DNA of 64,000 bases, taken from assembly GCA_026686845.1 (NCBI GenBank), contig JAIVEN010000007.1, positions 39,863,001 through 39,927,000 on the forward strand, given 5' to 3'. The notes below the pieces were generated by a model that had not been told where the DNA came from, made no database searches, and saw only the letters and a program-made list of their open reading frames with translations. This DNA comes from Adenanthera pavonina. Taxonomy: Eukaryota > Streptophyta > Magnoliopsida > Fabales > Fabaceae. The position numbers were made by a program, and so were the translations under genes. Within the stretch, counting starts at the first letter, position 1. Each line of letters starts with the position of its first letter. Of the stretch, positions 24,115 through 35,574 are shown piece after piece.

Positions 24115-24968
24115 TTAAAATTAAATATATTTTAATATTGTACCTCCAAAAATGTATATTTTAATATTCATGTGTTAAAATATTATATCTGAGTCTATAG
24201 ATCTTTGCTAAAATATATTTTAATGTATTATATTATTACATTTTTTTAAATTTCTTATATAATATATAATATTCAATATATGTAAAATTTAAAAATATGC
24301 TCCCTCCAAATCCAATTTTAATATAGAACACATTTAACCGAATTATGTAAATTAAGGTGAAGAACTAAAATTAGTTAACAATTTTAATTTTTTTTTTAAA
24401 TTATAATATCTTTCCAAAACTACCTTCATTGAGTTTTATTTAAAAAAAATGAATTATATAATTTCATTCAATGCTCAGAGTATAAAGAGTAGTTAAGCTT
24501 TATTTTCTTAAATACTTTGAGATAAATTAATTATAAACATTTTTTTTTGTAATGTATAATAAATATCATATTATATTTTAAAAATAATTTTATATTCATA
24601 ATCAAGTAAAAATGTCTTATATTTAGGACTAAAAAAATATTTATTTAATTATAACTGGTTTAACCACAGTTTGATTTCAATTTAACCAATAAATCTTGAA
24701 TCCGTGTTTAAACTAGTCAGATAGCCAGTACAATTTTTAATATGTTAAGTAAAATATTTCAAGAGCTACATTGAAATACTTTATTTTTAGAAGATCAAAT
24801 TTAAAAAAAAAAAGTAATTTGAGAGTAGGTCATCAATTTGATCTCAATGCAAAGATATTAATATGTTTCCGTGACAAAAACGAAAATGGGTATCCGAATT
24901 TAAGGGGCATAAATGGGACTCAGAACAGAGTAACTAAACTAGGAGCAGAAAAGTAGGGAACAATACCA
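24115..24968. other. AT-rich spacer at the viral junction; degenerate MITE
   Basis: A TAA stop sits exactly at the junction at 24115-24117, followed by about 150 bp of A/T-only-like sequence. Around 24300-24625 one end (CTCCCTCCAAATCC) and an opposing GTCCTAAATATAAGACATTT on the minus strand look like a decayed Stowaway MITE. I see no gene. Confidence 0.45.
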
Positions 24969-25330
24969 ATGGCACCACCAGGCACTAGCAAACATCATAT
25001 TTACTTAATTACAGGAAACCCACACCCTTTTCCGTTTATTCTCGAGTGAAATTTCTCGAAGATGCATTCAAACATTAAAATCCAACACAAGCGTAAAAAC
25101 AAGCGCCGTCACAGGTCCAATTCAACTATATGGGGCTGATACACCCTATACCACTAGGCACTAGCCAAATACCCTATTTACGTAATACAGGAAACGACAA
25201 GCTTTTAGGATTATTCTCAAGTGAAATTTCTCGAACATGCATCCAATCATCAAGAAACAACAACCCAAGAGTATGAACAAGCATCCTCACAAGCCAGAGC
25301 TTCAAGTTTGTGGGCTGATACACTCTATAT
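24969..25330 (+). repeat. Tandem duplication downstream of the intact hydrolase
   Basis: Two units of about 175 bp (24969-25143 and 25144-25330) share ACCAGGCACTAGC-like starts, then an ATTACAGGAAA stretch, a TTATTCTC..GTGAAATTTCTCGAA stretch, and TGGGGCTGATACAC-like ends. A single related unit lies next to the broken copy at 4753-4870, so the extra unit arose after or during the larger duplication. Confidence 0.75.
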
Positions 25331-25379
25331 CCCTATGATAGATACCGTATATGGCAGCTCAAGCCAGGTAGAAAATCAA

Positions 25380-28300
25380 TTAGTCACACAAGTAACGAGT
25401 CATCCAGGATTGGAAGCGTGACCAAGCCAGTTGGACCGCAGCTTCATCTTCATCAGGCAATCCCATGGTCTTCCTCCTCTTTATTCCCTCAGAAGACCTG
25501 TTCATGAATGCATGTGCATTTCCAGGATACACGTGTACCTCATAAGGCACCCCAGATGCCTTCAGCTTCTCCTCCAAGGCCTTGGCAGCCTGCATCATCA
25601 AATGATATCAAAAGACGGCACAAGTAGATAAATTTTTTTTTTTGCATATCATCCATAGTCAGAAAACTTCACATTGATCAAATTCTCATAATTGATCCAA
25701 TGGATTTATGAACTACAATGATCAGAACTAGCATTATGTTATTGTTTGAATTAAAGGGTTCTGAGTTTAGAATATCAACAGGTGCTCTTTCCTCCATTCC
25801 CCATTTATCAAGTAAAATGACGGAGCTCTGGTAGCAATTATAATGGAAAGCACTTAAAAATATACCTGATGAAGGGAATTTTCAGAAAATGAGAAACTGC
25901 AGGCAATTAATAGATCTCAAATACAGCAATTCAGGATGAACAAAATAAAGAAAAAAAGAAATGGAACATTTCAAATTTCGCATGCATGAGCAATAAAGAA
26001 GCAATTGAAAGGTCCAAGTTGAAACTTCACACTGTAGGTTGTTGAGAGGTATTGTTCTTGGTTCATTAGGTGTGGCCCACTTTGGCAGTTTGGCCCATAG
26101 TCCTCGCAGTTTTTCCTCTCACAAGACACTTGTGGAGGGATTTGGAATCTGGGCTGTCAATGCTTCAAGACTTTACTTTCTTTCTTTCTTTCTTTTTTAT
26201 TTTTTAATTACATTCAAGACTTGCTTGAAACTGTCGAAGATGGAATGCATATAGTGGTGCCACTTCCTTTTCAGCCTTAACTCAGGATAACAGTGTTCTC
26301 CAAAAATTATAATGCAAATAATGGCTATTCCTATGACATTTAGGATTTACAGTATAGTTTTCCCCTTTTGCTAAACGCTTAACCTCTTGGGGCAAGTGAG
26401 ATAGGAAGAAAATCGTTAAATTTGCCCAAATCCTTTAGTGATGCCACACATTTAAAGCTAACAAGAAGAGAGGTTTGGCGTTGTTTTTTTTTCTCACTTC
26501 ACTACTTACATTTTTGCAAATTTTGGGTAGCATTTCCCCTTCTTATTTCAACAAAGTGCCTTCTCTGCTATCATGTTTTGGGTCTATTTATTAAAATTGT
26601 ACAATGTTCTAGTATTTTAAACATAACTTTGATAATATTGTGCTTATTTATGAATTTTATAAGCAGATGTATAAATATAAAAACAAAATCTACTTTTTAA
26701 TATTCATTGCTGTTCCTAATGTTTTATCAATCTACAATGTCAATAAATAATATTTTTTTGTATTTTCTATTATATTCTATTCTATTCTATATATATAGAA
26801 GGAAGATAATCAATAATATTCATTATTGCAGATTATTGTTCTGAAAAGTCACATCAAGCAGCAACACTTCGAAATAATATTATTATTTTTATTTAACCGT
26901 GTATGTTCATTTTTGTGTTTTTTCATAGTTTAAATATCCCCCTGCAATGCCGAGGGCAAGTTATTCTAGTTCATAATAATTATATTTCTCTAGAGGAAAG
27001 ATCTTCCAATTCGTGATCTATTCCTACAACTCAATCTTTTAGTCCCTAAATCAGTTAAAATCTCGATCTTCACAACCTTGACTACAAAGTCTAAACCTGT
27101 ATTTTTACCAAGCAAGCATACAATGATTTTCAGTTCTCATTTTCAACACGCCAACCCTTTGTTTCCCCATCAACTACATCCTAAGTGTGGGACAGAGAGT
27201 CCTTCTTTAGTACCAAAGCTCATCAATAGACATTAAACATAGGCTTCAGAAGCTAGGCAATTCCCCTGCCCCCAAAACCTGATGTCATATCTGGTTGCAA
27301 TATTACCCAGTCAGAATTGAACAAGCAGACAATAATGATCACCTATACTTATATTGATATTGCAAAAATTAATCAATACCGTAACATCTGAAAAGCCAAC
27401 AAAGTTATCTAGCTCTCCAAAGTGGGCCTGAACAGGAGCCTTGGCTTGACTAGGGTCTGCAAGCTCTGAAGAAGGAACTCCATAGAAAGCTACAACAGCA
27501 TCAACCTCGGAAACCAATACAGAACTTGCAATGGAAAGTGCACCCCCCATGCAAAATCCAGTCACACCAGCCTGTTTAAACAAGCCATTTTTGTTGAATA
27601 AAAAATTCAACTTCATGATACACAAATTCCCCAAATAAAAAAAGAAAGAGGCATTGCTCCAAAACGTTGAGCATTCTGAATTATTATGTATTAAAATATA
27701 AGAATAAATCACGTTAGGAATAACCAACAAAATCAGCTGCATCCAACAAAGCAATATTGCAAGTAAAATACAATTTAAGTAACTTTTATGGCCTACATCA
27801 ACAACTATTCAGCCCCTCACATCTTAAGAAATTTTCCAACAATATTGCTTTGAACCTAAGCCTAGTCTATGGGCTGATGAACACCAAAAGAACCTTCTGC
27901 AACTACCGCATGACAATAAAAACACACTGAAGTCTTCAGAATGGATAATTGGGAAGCTTAGTATAACATGATAACATCATTAATCTAATCAAAGCATTGA
28001 CTGTGGCAAACCTTCTTTGAACCATGTGCCTTAAGCCAGTTGACTGAAGCACGGATATCCTTTACAGCACCTTGCCAATCAAGACCATCCATCAAATGCT
28101 GTGCTTCTGCAACATCCAGACCAACCTTTCCTCGATACAGACTGGAAAAATAAGCAAAGCCAATTAGTCATTTAAATACTGAATGATATTATATAATAAA
28201 TAATGGACAATGATTTACATATTTATAGGAATCACCAATATCTTACTCTGGGATAAGAGCTTTAAATCCAGAACCAAGTTTCGAAATCTTCATAGCATGA

Positions 28301-29216
28301 TTCTTGATTTCAAAATCCACACCCCACCACTCCTGAAGCACAACAATTCCAGGAGCATCTTCTTTGCCAACAACATATGCATCAAATGTCTGGTCATTCA
28401 AAGAAATTGAATAATAATTAAATTCAAAATGAAGTTCCACAACGGGTATAAAACATGAAAAAGGATGATGGCGAATTGCATAGGAAAATTAAGGTCCAAA
28501 CCACAACATGGAATGATATTTTATTAAAATGACTTTGGTCTGAAAGGCAAATTTGTTTCCACAGACTATATTAGAGCTAGAATAACGTAAGCTTTTGGGA
28601 GTGTTGGTCAGTACCATAGCATAAAACAATCACTACGTTACAAGTTGTTAAGAAGCAACTGTAAGTATGTCTAGCAGTTTCCAAACAGTAAGCTCACTCC
28701 ACACTTGCTAGAGGGCATGGCGTGGCCTTCTGGATAGGTTTAGAAAGTGATACCATGTTGCTCACTAAGACAGCTAACAAGAACAATCATAATCAGAACT
28801 AAGTGATCGAAACAGTTTAATACCGTTTTTCCCAACAGAGTGCACAATCTATTTTAAATGGCAAGGCGATGTAGCATTAAAGGCCCTGCAGCCAGCGTCG
28901 CCAAGTTAACATTTTTTTTATCATTCTCCAAGAGCAACTCTAGTGTGTGTGTGTGTATAAAGGTTGAAATCACCCAGTTAAATCCAGATAGACGAATTTA
29001 GCATTCCTAAAACTGGGATGACTGCGCCGCATAGATAAATTAGGAAATCTAGAGGCCAAGATCAGCAAAATAAGTTCATCGCAAATCAGCATCAAATGCA
29101 ATCGGAATCAGCAATCACACAAAATAAATTATAAGAATCTAGAAAAGAGGCATACTCACAGTGTCATCCCTTTGAATCTGGATTTTCTTGAAAGGCGATG
29201 AAGCAGATTCAGCCAT
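25380..29216 (-). CDS. Dienelactone hydrolase family protein (intact copy), 5 exons
   Basis: Exons: 29160-29216 (ATG at 29216), 28247-28389, 28012-28141, 27380-27571, 25380-25589 (TAA 25380-25382). Together they give 732 nt and 243 residues, the usual length for plant carboxymethylenebutenolidase-like proteins. All introns are GT-AG and keep frame. The alpha/beta-hydrolase Cys-Asp-His triad is visible as Cys117 in GFCMGG, Asp165 in GELDNFV and His200 in GNAHAF. The family opens dienelactone-type rings or related esters; the plant substrate is unknown. There is no signal peptide, so it is probably cytosolic. It is the right-hand member of a direct duplication whose left copy (4907-6976) is dead. 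Intron 4 is long (about 1.8 kb), with an AT-rich (TTCTA)n patch near 26765. A short (TG)n run lies in intron 1 near 28945. Confidence 0.92.
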
Positions 29217-29690
29217 CGAAGGGATTGAGAAGCGAGAGACCAGTGAGAGATTGTAGGGAGGAATCCGCACGAAGCAAGCAGATGATTTGCAAACAACTGC
29301 TTGATTTATTTCGTCTGAAAATATACATATACTGTGCTTATCCGCAATTTGTCAACATTTTACGGTGAGGGGTGGAATCCACTGGAAGCAGGTTATGTGC
29401 TTTATGGATTCTTTTTTTTATCTTGACCATTTTGTGTCATTATATAAATATATAAACGCAGAAAAAGCCGCACTATTTGCTAGTGCAACTCATAAACATG
29501 TCTAATTTTAAAATTATAATAAAAAACTAATGATCTTTTAGTTGAAATTAGATAAAATAATAGTTCATAAATTTAAGTTAAAATCTGCTGTCTTAAAATC
29601 ATTTATAATAATTTAAAAATTAAAGCTACTCAACCTTAATAATTTTAAGGTAAAGTCTTTCATTCTAATTTTTGTTAATAGATAATCAAT
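29217..29690. other. Upstream region of intact hydrolase
   Basis: This is the presumed 5' leader and promoter for the minus-strand hydrolase. The first 120 bp resemble the upstream side of the broken copy (6977-7090) and then diverge. From about 29480 the DNA is AT-rich. No confident TATA box or gene is seen. Confidence 0.5.
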
Positions 29691-29699
29691 CACAATCAT

Positions 29700-29817
29700 T
29701 TTTTTAATTACATGGGGGAAGTTTTATCACTTGCAATAATTAGTGGGATTGAACTCACGCCTTTTCACCGGTAAGGGTAAGGGTAAGCTTCATGCTACTA
29801 AGCCATAAAGCTATTGG
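29700..29817 (-). mobile_element. tRNA-derived SINE with 9-bp target duplication
   Basis: Read on the minus strand the 118-bp element begins GCCAATAGCTTTATGGCTTA. It has an A-box-like TGGCTTAGTAGCATG, a B-box-like GAGTTCAATCC, and a short A-rich tail (seven A at 29700-29706). It is flanked by the perfect direct repeat CACAATCAT (29691-29699 and 29818-29826). Internal Pol III boxes plus a tail plus a target duplication define a SINE inserted by LINE machinery. Confidence 0.8.
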
Positions 29818-29826
29818 CACAATCAT

Positions 29827-30531
29827 CTCTTTTAATATAGTGAAAATAATTCATGATCTCAATATCTTAATAGAGAGAAAAAGATTGAGATTTTAGCGGT
29901 GAAAAATTCTTTTATGTTTGGTGTAAATAATAGATTTTTTTAATATTAAAAACATTTCTTAACTAACTGTCGAAAACTAATAAGATATAAATAAATAATA
30001 GATAAATTTGTTCGGATGATACATAAAGAAAAATAGGATAATAGTAATTAAGAAATTGGATCCTACTGGAGTTTGTACACAACTACATTTCTGAACTCTC
30101 TCCGTTGGATGCGGAAAACTGTTTCAAATTAAGTTTAAAATTCTGAAATTTCATCGAAGGAATTAGTGAATTACTACTTCTTTCTGGTCCAAAAAAAAGA
30201 AAGAATTACTACTTTCTTCGTTCTCAAGGTGCTAAACCCTGATTGCCTCCCTCCTTCATAACTTGGTGCGGTTTTGAATTCAATCAACCACCTCTTCTGA
30301 ACAAATTACACGGAAGACTTGTAAACAAATTTCATCCTTAGAAACGCACCTCAGAATTACCAACCGCAATCCTTAATTTTTTCAACCAAGAAATCCTTCC
30401 GTCTGTCTACCCATTAAATAACATAAATACCAGAAAAGTGAGAGGGTGAAGGCCTATGCCACAAATTAAAAAATGAATCTTAACATGTGTAAACAACTGA
30501 ACATGAATCTTGAAAATAAAGTACTTCTATA
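29827..30531. other. Intergenic DNA, no gene seen
   Basis: AT-rich spacer between the hydrolase upstream side and the 3' end of the acidic repeat gene. The last 200 bp probably include the 3' UTR of the minus-strand gene ending at 30532. No repeat or RNA gene was recognised. Confidence 0.5.
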
Positions 30532-33209
30532 TTACTTTTGGGGAACTGAAAGCTCTTTCTCAAGCATAAAGGACAGATCATGCATTTGTGACAACAACAT
30601 CTCTACATCGTCAACATTTGACCCTAAGTTTGCACTGGAAACATCTCCCTAATTTCCTCCTGTTGCATCCACATAAGCCACCCTGAACACGCAACATAAG
30701 GTATGAGATACGTTTAAAGAGAGAACTGTCAGTCATAAGACATGGATTAATAAGTTACTTTGAATAGAAAATAAAAAACCACGTCAATGAAACCTTGCAT
30801 CAATATGGATCTTGTGGAAATAGCGTAGTTCATCTTTGGGAACATGCAAAGCCGAAAATTATGCCATTAACGAGAATGTCATTCAACTTATCCATCCAAT
30901 AACAACCCTTATTCACAACAGATGCCCTTTGCCCACCCTTCAATTAATATTTACTTGGCTAAATCTCTAAATGCATCAATTTCCTTTCAGTGCTTTCCAT
31001 TGAGTTTCAAGAATTTTATAATTGTCAACTAAATAACTGAACTAGTGAGCTCAATCTCTTGCAGATGTTAGAAACAAAGCAAAATGATGCAGCCAACATA
31101 ACATCAACCCACCTGTCGGAAGAAGCCCCACACTGCTGAATGTTTGCTCCAGCAGAACTCAGTGGACTGCTAAGTTGTTCTGAAAATAAATCATGCTGTT
31201 TGAACCCGCCAATATTAACACCATTTGAGTTGCTTGATAAGCTGAATATATCTATTTCAGATGTTTGCTCAGCAGCAGATGTCTGATTTACAGTTTGTTT
31301 CGAAACATTAATGCAAGGATCTTGTGTAGTGGCTGAGCTAGTAAAGCCACTCCAATCATCAAATGAATTCGTAGCTTCATCAGTAGTCGCAGTGTCAGTT
31401 GTCTTGTTATTGCTCCCTTGCCACAAGTCATCTCCCATCCAGTCAAAATTCTTATTGCTCTCTGCAACTTTTGCACCATTAAGATCAGCAGTAATTTCAA
31501 ATCTCTCAGTGTGGCTAGTCATGACTGAGTTGGAAACACTACTGGAAGGATCTTGGGCACCAATAGAGCCCATAAAGTCATCCCAAGCATTAATTGAATC
31601 AGTAACTTCATCATTAGGAACAGTGTCCTTGGTCTTGTTATTGCTCCCTGGCCAAAGGTCATTTTGCATCCAATCAAAATTCTTTGTAGATGAACTATTA
31701 TTACCCTCTGCTGTTTTTGTATCATTAAAATCAGTAGTCACTTCAGCTTCCCCAGTCTGGCTAGTTATCTTTAAATTCAAAACACTACTGGAGGGATCTT
31801 GTGTGCTGACTGAGCCAGTGAAGTCATCCCAAGCATCCAATGAATCAGCAGCTTCATCAGTAGTCACATTATCAGCTGTCTTGTTTTGGCTTTCTTGCCC
31901 TTGGTCATCTTGTATCCAGTCTAAATTTCTAGTAGAACTGCTAGCACTCTCTGCCATTCTAGCATAATTTAGATTGACCATGACTTTGGGTTTCCCAATC
32001 TGACTAGTTATGTCTGAGTTGGAAGCTCTTTCTATATCACCCTGAAACCAAGATGCTGAAGGGTTCAGATTGTCATTCTTCTTAACACCAAGGGAAGCAT
32101 TCCCAGATCCAAATAACTCATCCAGATCTACAGCAGAATGACCAAATGTTTTGGACTCTTTATGAACAGCCTCAGAACTTGCAGACTGGAAGTCTGCCTC
32201 CCAACCAGAAAAGGACTTGCCACTCTGACCTTCTGAAGGTCCTGTGGTCGTTTCTGGAACATGGACATTCTGAAACAAACTAAGATTTTCGTTAGTTTGG
32301 AAAGTATTATCCGTGGCACTATCCACTTGCTTTTTCGAAGCCAACTGCTCTTCAAATGCATCAGAAACAGATTTCCTCTGGGCAAAAAAACTATCAAGGT
32401 CAACTGCAGCCAAATTTAAAGAACCTTTGCTCCGGAATGCTGCCTCATCTGAGCTACTGGTTTGAGGTCCATCTAACTCCGAAGGACGTATGATTTCCAA
32501 ATCTAGCAGTTCAGATAAGGGAATCTCTTCTTTTGATGCACTCCTCCATCTGCTTGATTCATTCCCTTGATCAATTGGTCCCACCATCTCCTGCAACAAA
32601 AAATGTCAAGTTAATATAGCAATTTTTAAAATCAAACACTGAGTGAACAAACTATCAGAATTGAAAAGCACAACACTCCCACAAGATGTAAAAAGGTAGT
32701 ATTTTTCTCTCACTACAGAAGGAAAACAATATCACATATCAAAATGCTAACCAATCACCAGCATTAATGAAAGCAGTTACAAATAGGTTGGACAGTAGAA
32801 TTGATTTCAGAATAGAACTTGCCAAATTAGAAACGCAGAAAAAAAATTATGTTAGGAAAAAAATGACATCTGAGTTTACCGATCCATCTAGGTGAAGGGA
32901 GTCAAGTAAAAAGCGATATCCAACAGTGTCCTTGAACTTGATAGGATCAGGAGGCAAATCCTTATGGGGATTTGTGCCACAGAAAACACAGATAGATGAC
33001 TCCAACCCGCGGAGGAGTTTACCCTTGCAGAACTTGCAGCGAAGGTAAGGAGGCGAGGGATCGAGCCCTGCTATTGTTTCTGCAACTGAAGGTAGCTTCG
33101 GAGGCGTAAAAGGGTCATCTTTCTCGGGCTCGTACCAAGATAGATTGACCTCTTTGCGGAGCAGCGATTGTAACTGTTTTATCTGATCTAACGGAATCTC
33201 AAACGCCAT
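30532..33209 (-). CDS. Zinc-ribbon, acidic repeat protein (dentin sialophosphoprotein-like), TAG in last exon
   Basis: Exons: 32880-33209 (ATG 33209), 31113-32590, 30532-30682, all GT-AG. Residues 1-110 contain a treble-clef or ribbon-like CKFCKGKLL..CVFCGTNP pair of CxxC motifs (about 58-77). Exon 2 codes for 492 residues rich in Ser, Asp, Thr and Asn, with AVDLDSFF/AVDLDELF motifs and three repeats of about 75-80 residues built on FDWM...W.GS(N)NKT...WDDF.GS...QDP. In exon 3 the frame meets TAG at 30649-30651, 11 codons in (613 residues). Beyond it the same frame continues for 38 codons (..LLSQMHDLSFMLEKELSVPQ) to TAA at 30532. I recall similar plant proteins named dentin sialophosphoprotein-like or DUF7815; this was not checked. 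Molecular function is unknown. Confidence 0.8.
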
Positions 33210-34145
33210 TGTTAAGGCTTGGATTTCGATTTTCCTCTCGCTCGCTCTCTCTCACTGATGAACAAGGAATTAGATTCACTTGTCGGCATATCGCTCCAGA
33301 CCCCAAAGGAAAACGCACGAATCAAACGACACGGTACCCCTCGTCGGGGACATAAACGACAAGCAAAAGCCGCGGCGTTTTTGCAGACGAAATAAAATAA
33401 ACTATTTAATCTTAGCTTTGATTCCACAATTTTGATAACTAATCTATTTTTGGGAGAATTGTGAAAAAATATCAGAAAATGGAGATAATTGGCAAATGGG
33501 ACCAAAGTCCCAATTTAATGACACACAAAGACCATTGAGAATTAAAAAGAAAAAGATAAAAATTCTCTAAAAATTACTAAATTGACCTTGTGCTCAAAAG
33601 AAAGAGGAGAGAGAATTTTTTTTTTAGTTTCCCACGAAGATACGCACAAGGACGACACACACAAGGACTAACTCTATATCTTGAAATGAGTTCAAGCTTT
33701 CCACCGGACTTTCAGATCTTTCTCCTATTGGATGACCTTCCCCCATCACTGACGATGCTTCAGCAAGTGATTGGTAAGAGCTTATCCTTTAGACCAGTTT
33801 CTTATTCTCCTTCGAACCATTGTTGAAAAATGGATATGTGGCTACATAGATTACTAGTGTGGTGGAGTGGTTGCTTCTTCCCACGCTTGGTCCTCCAAGT
33901 TTTTCCACTCAAGTGAAGATTTCCATTGTAAAAGGTAAGCTTATTGTAGTCCAACAATTTTGATGACACAATTTTTTTTTTTGTTTCTTCTTCTCCCTTT
34001 ATGTACTTGTGTGAAAATGTAAGGGAGAGGAGGAGCGATGAATGAAAATTTTTTATGTAACAAATGAAATTATAGTAATTTATCCTTATATGTTCCATTG
34101 GTGTAGATGTACAAATTTGTTGTTCTTAGCTATGCTTATTGACTA
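33210..34145. other. Promoter side of the acidic repeat gene and spacer
   Basis: 33210-33400 is comparatively GC-rich and holds the 5' UTR and promoter of the minus-strand gene. No TATA box is obvious. 33500-34145 is AT-rich and has no gene that I can support. Confidence 0.5.
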
Positions 34146-34417
34146 CTCTCTGTTCCTTATTATAATGCATATTTTTAGAGAATTAAGATTTTAAAATATA
34201 AGTTATTTTATGAAATCTGTGAAGCATTTAATATTTGTTTTTCATTTTTAAATTATAGTAGAGAAAGATTAATAGAAATACAATTAAAATAAGTTATAAT
34301 TTAATGAGGGTAATTTTGAAAAATTATGTTAATTTTTGAAATTATCAAGACTTCTAACTAATTTTCTAGGTATATGTAGGGTAGGTAAATATAACTTATA
34401 ATATGGAATAGAGGAAG
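34146..34417. mobile_element. Stowaway-type MITE
   Basis: Opposing ends CTCTCTGTTCCTTATTATAA (left) and CTTCCTCTATTCCATATTAT (right, read inward) are imperfect inverted repeats of the Tc1/mariner-derived Stowaway type. The 272-bp element is AT-rich and is flanked by TA at 34144-34145 and 34418-34419, the expected target duplication. Confidence 0.7.
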
Positions 34418-34922
34418 TAACTTTTTTTAATAATGATTAGAAATTTGTGACACCATTGTTGAATCCTAGTATTTTGGATGCATGTGTATATAAAAAATGT
34501 TAAATCGCCATAGGAAAAAATATTTTATTTCTTTCATATAAGGGGAACAATCGTGAAGAACAAGGAATGAAAGGATCAATATGAAGGGGGAGGACTTTTG
34601 GAAGAATGATATAAATTGGAATGTCAAAGGAACAACTAATAGAAACAATTTTATCATGTGCTTCTTGTGTAATTTAAGTAGTGTGGTTGTTCTACACTGT
34701 GAAGTTTGACCAAAGTGTGTTGATTTAATTGAAATGATGATGAGGCGGTTTGCCAACTACTTTTGTGGAATGATGAAGCTACTCATGGACATGTTGTTGG
34801 CCGTGTCAATGACAATCAGAAGGGAAAGAGGGCAACTATTCAAAATTTTGAAGGGTAAGTGAATAAAAACATGTTCATATTTGGTTTAACATCTTGTTTG
34901 AGAATATTCTTAACATGATGTA
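34418..34922. other. Spacer, no gene seen
   Basis: AT-rich sequence between the Stowaway MITE and the Cassandra-type LTR. No supported feature. Confidence 0.5.
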
Positions 34923-35349
34923 TGTGACATTCGGGCGCTGACGAGGGCAGGGAGTGATCGCCGGTGCAAAAAAAGTGGGGCTCAGATAAAGTAATGAGGC
35001 ACCGACAAGGAGCGGCTCCTGGCAAGGCTTCTAAGCGGGAGGGGCATATGAATGAATCAAATACATACCAGAACGAGAGTGATCCAGAGACTGTATAGGT
35101 ATGGGACTATACGGTTAAAGGATAGCTTAAAGGAATTGATAGGTACTACCTATACCAACAAGGTGCACCTACCTTTTCGGTAGCCTATCCCTTAAGAACT
35201 CCTCAGTTAAGTGTGCTTGACCTAGAGCAATTATGGGATGGGTGACTTCCTGAGAAAGAGGTGTGTGAGTGAAGACAAAGCACAACGAAAGGGTTTGTGT
35301 TGGTTTGTGGGGACAGTCGTCAATCCCAAAAAAGTGGCCGGACGTTACA
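34923..35349 (+). mobile_element. Cassandra-type (TRIM) solo LTR carrying a 5S rRNA-like segment
   Basis: The 427-bp block begins TGTGACATTCGGGCGC and ends GCCGGACGTTACA, and is flanked by the perfect 5-bp duplication ATGTA (34918-34922 and 35350-35354). No second LTR or internal domain is present, so it is a solo LTR. A stretch with clear 5S rRNA similarity lies inside, which is the hallmark of Cassandra retrotransposons. It is longer than the Cassandra LTR lengths I recall (about 240-350 bp), so it may be an extended variant. Confidence 0.82.
35140..35275 (+). other. 5S rRNA-like segment with Pol III internal promoter boxes
   Basis: The block keeps the order of a plant 5S gene: a CTATACCAAC..GGTGCACC start, TAAGAACTCCTCAGTTAAG (A box CAGTTAAGTGTGCTTGA at 35204-35220), and GGGATGGGTGACTTCCTGAG (C box, 35235-35256). 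Many substitutions separate it from true 5S rRNA and it lies within an LTR, so it is a retroelement-borne derivative, not a ribosomal gene. Confidence 0.82.
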
Positions 35350-35574
35350 ATGTATGTTTATTTAGTGTAAAGCATAATCTATGCAAGTTTAGATAATGTC
35401 TATGATGGTATGGGGATTATTGAACCTTTAGCTTATGCGATTAAAAGTGTGTTCGCTCCAATGCCTCACTCAGCAATAAGGAAATGGAAGAATGTGTTGT
35501 TTGGTGTTGGACAAACGTTGAAGAATACAAAGGAATTTAAACTTGCATTATTCAAGTCCAATCTAGCTCATAAA

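Noticed and set aside
31311..31967. 218-codon plus-strand frame opposite the acidic repeat exon
   Set aside because: It is the antisense shadow of exon 31113-32590, and its apparent repeats mirror the coding repeats. No motif of its own.
35140..35275. Functional 5S rRNA gene
   Set aside because: Many substitutions, single copy, and enclosed in an LTR with TG..CA ends and target duplication.
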